Shown here: positions 4,625 to 6,473 of the stretch, piece after piece
Layout of the letters: each line of letters opens with the position of its first letter
Position numbering within the stretch: the first letter of the stretch is position 1
DNA from: Candidatus Zixiibacteriota bacterium
GTDB lineage: Bacteria; Blakebacterota; Blakebacteria; Blakebacterales; Blakebacteraceae
Assembly: GCA_030604325.1 (NCBI GenBank)
Contig: JAUVWC010000080.1
Location: forward strand, 1 to 6,473
Direction: 5' to 3'
Length of the DNA: 6,473 nucleotides
Position numbers and translations under genes: made by a program
Notes under the pieces: model-generated
What the model was told of the DNA's origin: nothing
The model's database searches: none
The model's input: only the letters and a program-made list of their open reading frames with translations

Positions 4625-5929
4625 ATGTTTGATGCCCTCACCGCCAGACTGACGCCGGTATTGGATCGCCTGCGTGGCCGTGGTGTCCTCAATGAAGGCA
4701 ATGTCTCGGAGGCGCTGCGTGAAGTGCGCCGGGCCCTGCTCGAGGCGGATGTTCACGTGGGGGTGGCGCGCTCGTTCATCGAAACGGTCAAGAGCAGGGC
4801 TCTTGGCGGCGAGGTTTCCAGAGGGGTGAGCCCCGGCCAACAGATGATCCGCATCATCCATGACGAGCTGGTCGAACTGCTCGGTGGGGACGATGAGGGC
4901 CGGGAGATCGCTTTGGACAGCCGGGGACCCGCACGCGTGCTTGTGTTGGGGCTTCAGGGGTCAGGCAAGACCACGCTCTGCTGCAAGCTCGCTCTCCGCT
5001 ACGGGACCCCCGACCGCCGTGCGGCCCTGCTGGGTTTGGATCCCTACCGGCCTGCGGCCGGCGAGCAGCTCAAACTACTCGCCGAACGGATAAAGGTGCC
5101 CGTACGGGTGGCTGAGCCGGATACAGATCCGGTAACGGAGGGGATACGCCTCTGTGGTGAGTTGGAGGCAGATGGTGCAGCTCTGGTGCTCATCGATACC
5201 GCCGGTCGGCAAACGGTCAATGAGGAGTTAATGCGGGAGCTGTCGGTCCTGCACGAGGCGCTCGATCCCGCTGAGACCATGTTGGTGCTGGATGCCATGA
5301 CCGGCCAAGACGCCGTTCAAACCGCCCGTGCCTTTGCCGACCGCATCCCGTGTACCGGCGCCGTTCTCAGCAAAATGGACGGAGATGCCCGCGGAGGGGC
5401 GGCTATCTCGTTGCGGGCCGTCACGGGTCTTCCCATTCTCTATGTGGGAGTGGGGGAGGGGCTGGATCGGTTAGAGCCGTTTCGACCCGATAGGATGGCG
5501 GCGCGCATCCTCGGCATGGGTGATGTCGTCTCGCTCGTGGAGAAGGCGGCTGAGAAGGCCGGAAGCACCGAAGTATTGGCCGAGGAGGGCCGCAAGTTCA
5601 TCGAGGGTGATTTCACGCTCGAGGATTTGCGGACACAGCTCAATCGCCTCCGTGCGATGGGCCCGATCCAGAGCCTGGCCGGTATGCTGCCCAGCAAGCT
5701 AGGCGGGATACTAACGGGAGCAGAGGTAGATGAGTCATCGCTGGTGGCAATGGAAGCCATCATCGACAGTATGACTTTGGAGGAGAGACGCCGGCCCTCC
5801 ATCATCGATGGAAGTCGCCGGAGAAGGATCGCTCGTGGGAGCGGTAGAAGTGTGCAGGAGGTAAACAACATCCTGAAGCAGTATGCAACGATGCAGAAAA
5901 TAGCGAAATCAATGAAGAGGAGATTTTAA
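4625..5929 (+). CDS. ffh: Signal recognition particle protein Ffh (SRP54 homologue)
   Basis: The 434-residue GTPase binds signal sequences emerging from the ribosome, together with SRP RNA, and delivers them to FtsY at the membrane. Residues 1-85 are the N helical bundle (MFDALTARL; VSEALREVRRALLEADV). The G domain follows: P-loop GLQGSGKTT at 109-117, DPYRPAA at 139-145, DTAGR at 191-195, and SKMDGDARGGAA at 249-260. The M domain covers about 325-434, with FTLEDLRTQLNRLRAMGP at its start and the SRP-RNA-binding helix-turn-helix at about 397-418 (SRRRRIARGSG, then SVQEVNNILKQ). The sequence order and the M domain exclude FtsY and FlhF. It is slightly shorter than E. coli Ffh (453) because the Met/Lys-rich tail is short, ending KSMKRRF. 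The start ATG 4625 has only a weak CAGG at 4612-4615, within a hairpin. It opens a second transcription unit; the stop directly abuts rpsP. No SRP RNA gene is present in the window. Confidence 0.97.
   Translation: MFDALTARLTPVLDRLRGRGVLNEGNVSEALREVRRALLEADVHVGVARSFIETVKSRALGGEVSRGVSPGQQMIRIIHDELVELLGGDDEGREIALDSRGPARVLVLGLQGSGKTTLCCKLALRYGTPDRRAALLGLDPYRPAAGEQLKLLAERIKVPVRVAEPDTDPVTEGIRLCGELEADGAALVLIDTAGRQTVNEELMRELSVLHEALDPAETMLVLDAMTGQDAVQTARAFADRIPCTGAVLSKMDGDARGGAAISLRAVTGLPILYVGVGEGLDRLEPFRPDRMAARILGMGDVVSLVEKAAEKAGSTEVLAEEGRKFIEGDFTLEDLRTQLNRLRAMGPIQSLAGMLPSKLGGILTGAEVDESSLVAMEAIIDSMTLEERRRPSIIDGSRRRRIARGSGRSVQEVNNILKQYATMQKIAKSMKRRF
5917..5922 (+). promoter_or_regulatory. Ribosome binding site of rpsP (GAGGAG)
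   Basis: GAGGAG lies in the last codons of ffh, 7 bases before GTG 5930. It supports the GTG as the rpsP start even though the gene begins immediately after the ffh stop codon. Confidence 0.75.
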
Positions 5930-6473
5930 GTGGGAACACGTATTCGGCTCCGCCGCACAGGGAAAAAGAAGCGGGCCCACTACAGGGTAGTGGTGGCAGA
6001 TTCTCGAAGTCCGCGTGATGGGCGGTTCATCGAGGTGATCGGCAACTACAACCCGAATACCGATCCGCCGCAGGTCGAAATCAGCGAGGAACGGGTACTC
6101 TACTGGCTCATGCAGGGAGCTAAACCTTCAGATACCGTGCGGAGCCTGTTGAGCAAGAAGGGCATTCTGGCCAAGCTGGCGAAGGAGAAACCTGAGCATG
6201 CAGTGTTGAAGCGGCCGCCTAAGCGCACGAGGCCAGTGGCGGAAGCCGAACAGCTCGAGCCTGTTACCATCGAAGTCACGGGAGATGTGGCAGCAGAGGC
6301 GGCCCAGCCGGTGGAACCAGAAGCCGCCGCCGAAGATACTGCGGTTACAGAGGAGGTCGTGACGGAGGAGAAGCCGGCGGAAGAGGAGCTGGAAGGCCCC
6401 CCGGAGGAGAAGCCGGCGGAAGAGGAGCGGGAAGGCAAGCCGGAGGAGACGCCGGCGGAGGAGGAGACAGAGG
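5930..6473 (+). CDS. rpsP: 30S ribosomal protein bS16 with long acidic C-terminal extension (partial, 3' end outside window)
   Basis: The reading frame from GTG 5930 encodes 181 residues and is still open at the window edge. Residues 1 to about 87 are a complete bS16: [40 protein letters not shown], a PP turn, then [19 protein letters not shown] and LLSKKGIL. bS16 binds 16S rRNA in the body of the small subunit and aids its assembly. Residues 88-105 are basic ([11 protein letters not shown]). After about residue 105 the chain is Glu/Ala/Val/Pro-rich and ends in near-perfect 13-residue repeats. Most bS16 proteins have only 80-90 residues, but C-terminal Ala/Glu-rich tails are known in Bacteroidota and relatives. 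The start is supported by GAGGAG at 5917-5922, and there is no space between the ffh stop and the GTG. The usual companions rimM, trmD and rplS would be expected downstream but cannot be seen. Confidence 0.95.
   Translation, partial: MGTRIRLRRTGKKKRAHYRVVVADSRSPRDGRFIEVIGNYNPNTDPPQVEISEERVLYWLMQGAKPSDTVRSLLSKKGILAKLAKEKPEHAVLKRPPKRTRPVAEAEQLEPVTIEVTGDVAAEAAQPVEPEAAAEDTAVTEEVVTEEKPAEEELEGPPEEKPAEEEREGKPEETPAEEETE
6365..6473 (+). repeat. 39-base tandem repeat coding the acidic tail of bS16
   Basis: Two complete 39-base units (6365-6403 and 6404-6442) and one partial unit (6443-6473, cut by the window end) lie in frame. The first two differ at only four bases and encode [13 protein letters not shown] and [13 protein letters not shown]; the third begins [10 protein letters not shown]. 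The low divergence at DNA level suggests recent duplication by slippage or unequal recombination. The total copy number cannot be known from this window. Confidence 0.85.

Noticed and set aside
6100..6438. Serine-rich open frame on the minus strand
   Set aside because: It is the mirror of the Glu/Ala-rich bS16 tail: GAG/GAA and GCC codons read backwards give Ser and Ala codons. It has no recognisable domain.

Overview
The window is an ordinary but informative stretch of bacterial housekeeping DNA, GC-rich and transcribed entirely on the + strand. I recognise eight genes: the last 17 codons of a probable yajC, then def, fmt, rsmB, a membrane-anchored PASTA-repeat protein, rpe, ffh, and a rpsP that runs off the right edge. 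No mobile element, CRISPR array, tRNA or rRNA is visible.

Organism: the protein features point to the wider Fibrobacteres-Chlorobi-Bacteroidetes (FCB) assemblage or a neighbouring, poorly cultured phylum (Gemmatimonadota-, Latescibacterota- or Zixibacteria-like). The clues are an Fmt with the NLHASLLPRYRGAAP and TTFFID motifs seen in FCB enzymes, a bS16 with a long Glu/Ala/Pro-rich tail, an apparent yajC-def linkage, and a promoter-like TAnnTTTG box before ffh. Good Shine-Dalgarno sequences before def, rsmB, the PASTA gene and rpsP argue against a typical Bacteroidota genome, where such sites are scarce. This placement is inference from memory of the families and could be wrong at phylum level.

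Layout: bases 1-4529 look like one operon. def follows yajC by 4 bases; def/fmt overlap by 4 bases (GTGA); fmt/rsmB are 1 base apart; rsmB/PASTA overlap by 4 (ATGA); PASTA/rpe overlap by 1 (TGATG). The only real gap is 4530-4624 (95 bases). It holds an imperfect A/T-flanked hairpin that might end the first transcript, a promoter candidate, and an 8-bp hairpin just before the ffh start. ffh and rpsP then abut with no spacing and form a second unit, probably continuing into rimM/trmD/rplS beyond the window, as in many bacteria.

Function: most of the genes serve protein synthesis and early protein fate. Fmt formylates initiator Met-tRNA, Def removes the formyl group from nascent chains, RsmB methylates 16S rRNA, bS16 is a small-subunit protein, Ffh targets nascent membrane proteins, and YajC belongs to the Sec translocon periphery. 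Rpe is a pentose-phosphate enzyme. The PASTA protein sits between rsmB and rpe, where Firmicutes carry the PASTA kinase PrkC and its phosphatase, but here there is no kinase domain. I see no convincing undescribed system; the most notable items are this kinase-less PASTA protein, the repetitive acidic tail of bS16, and the regulatory structure of the rpe-ffh gap.
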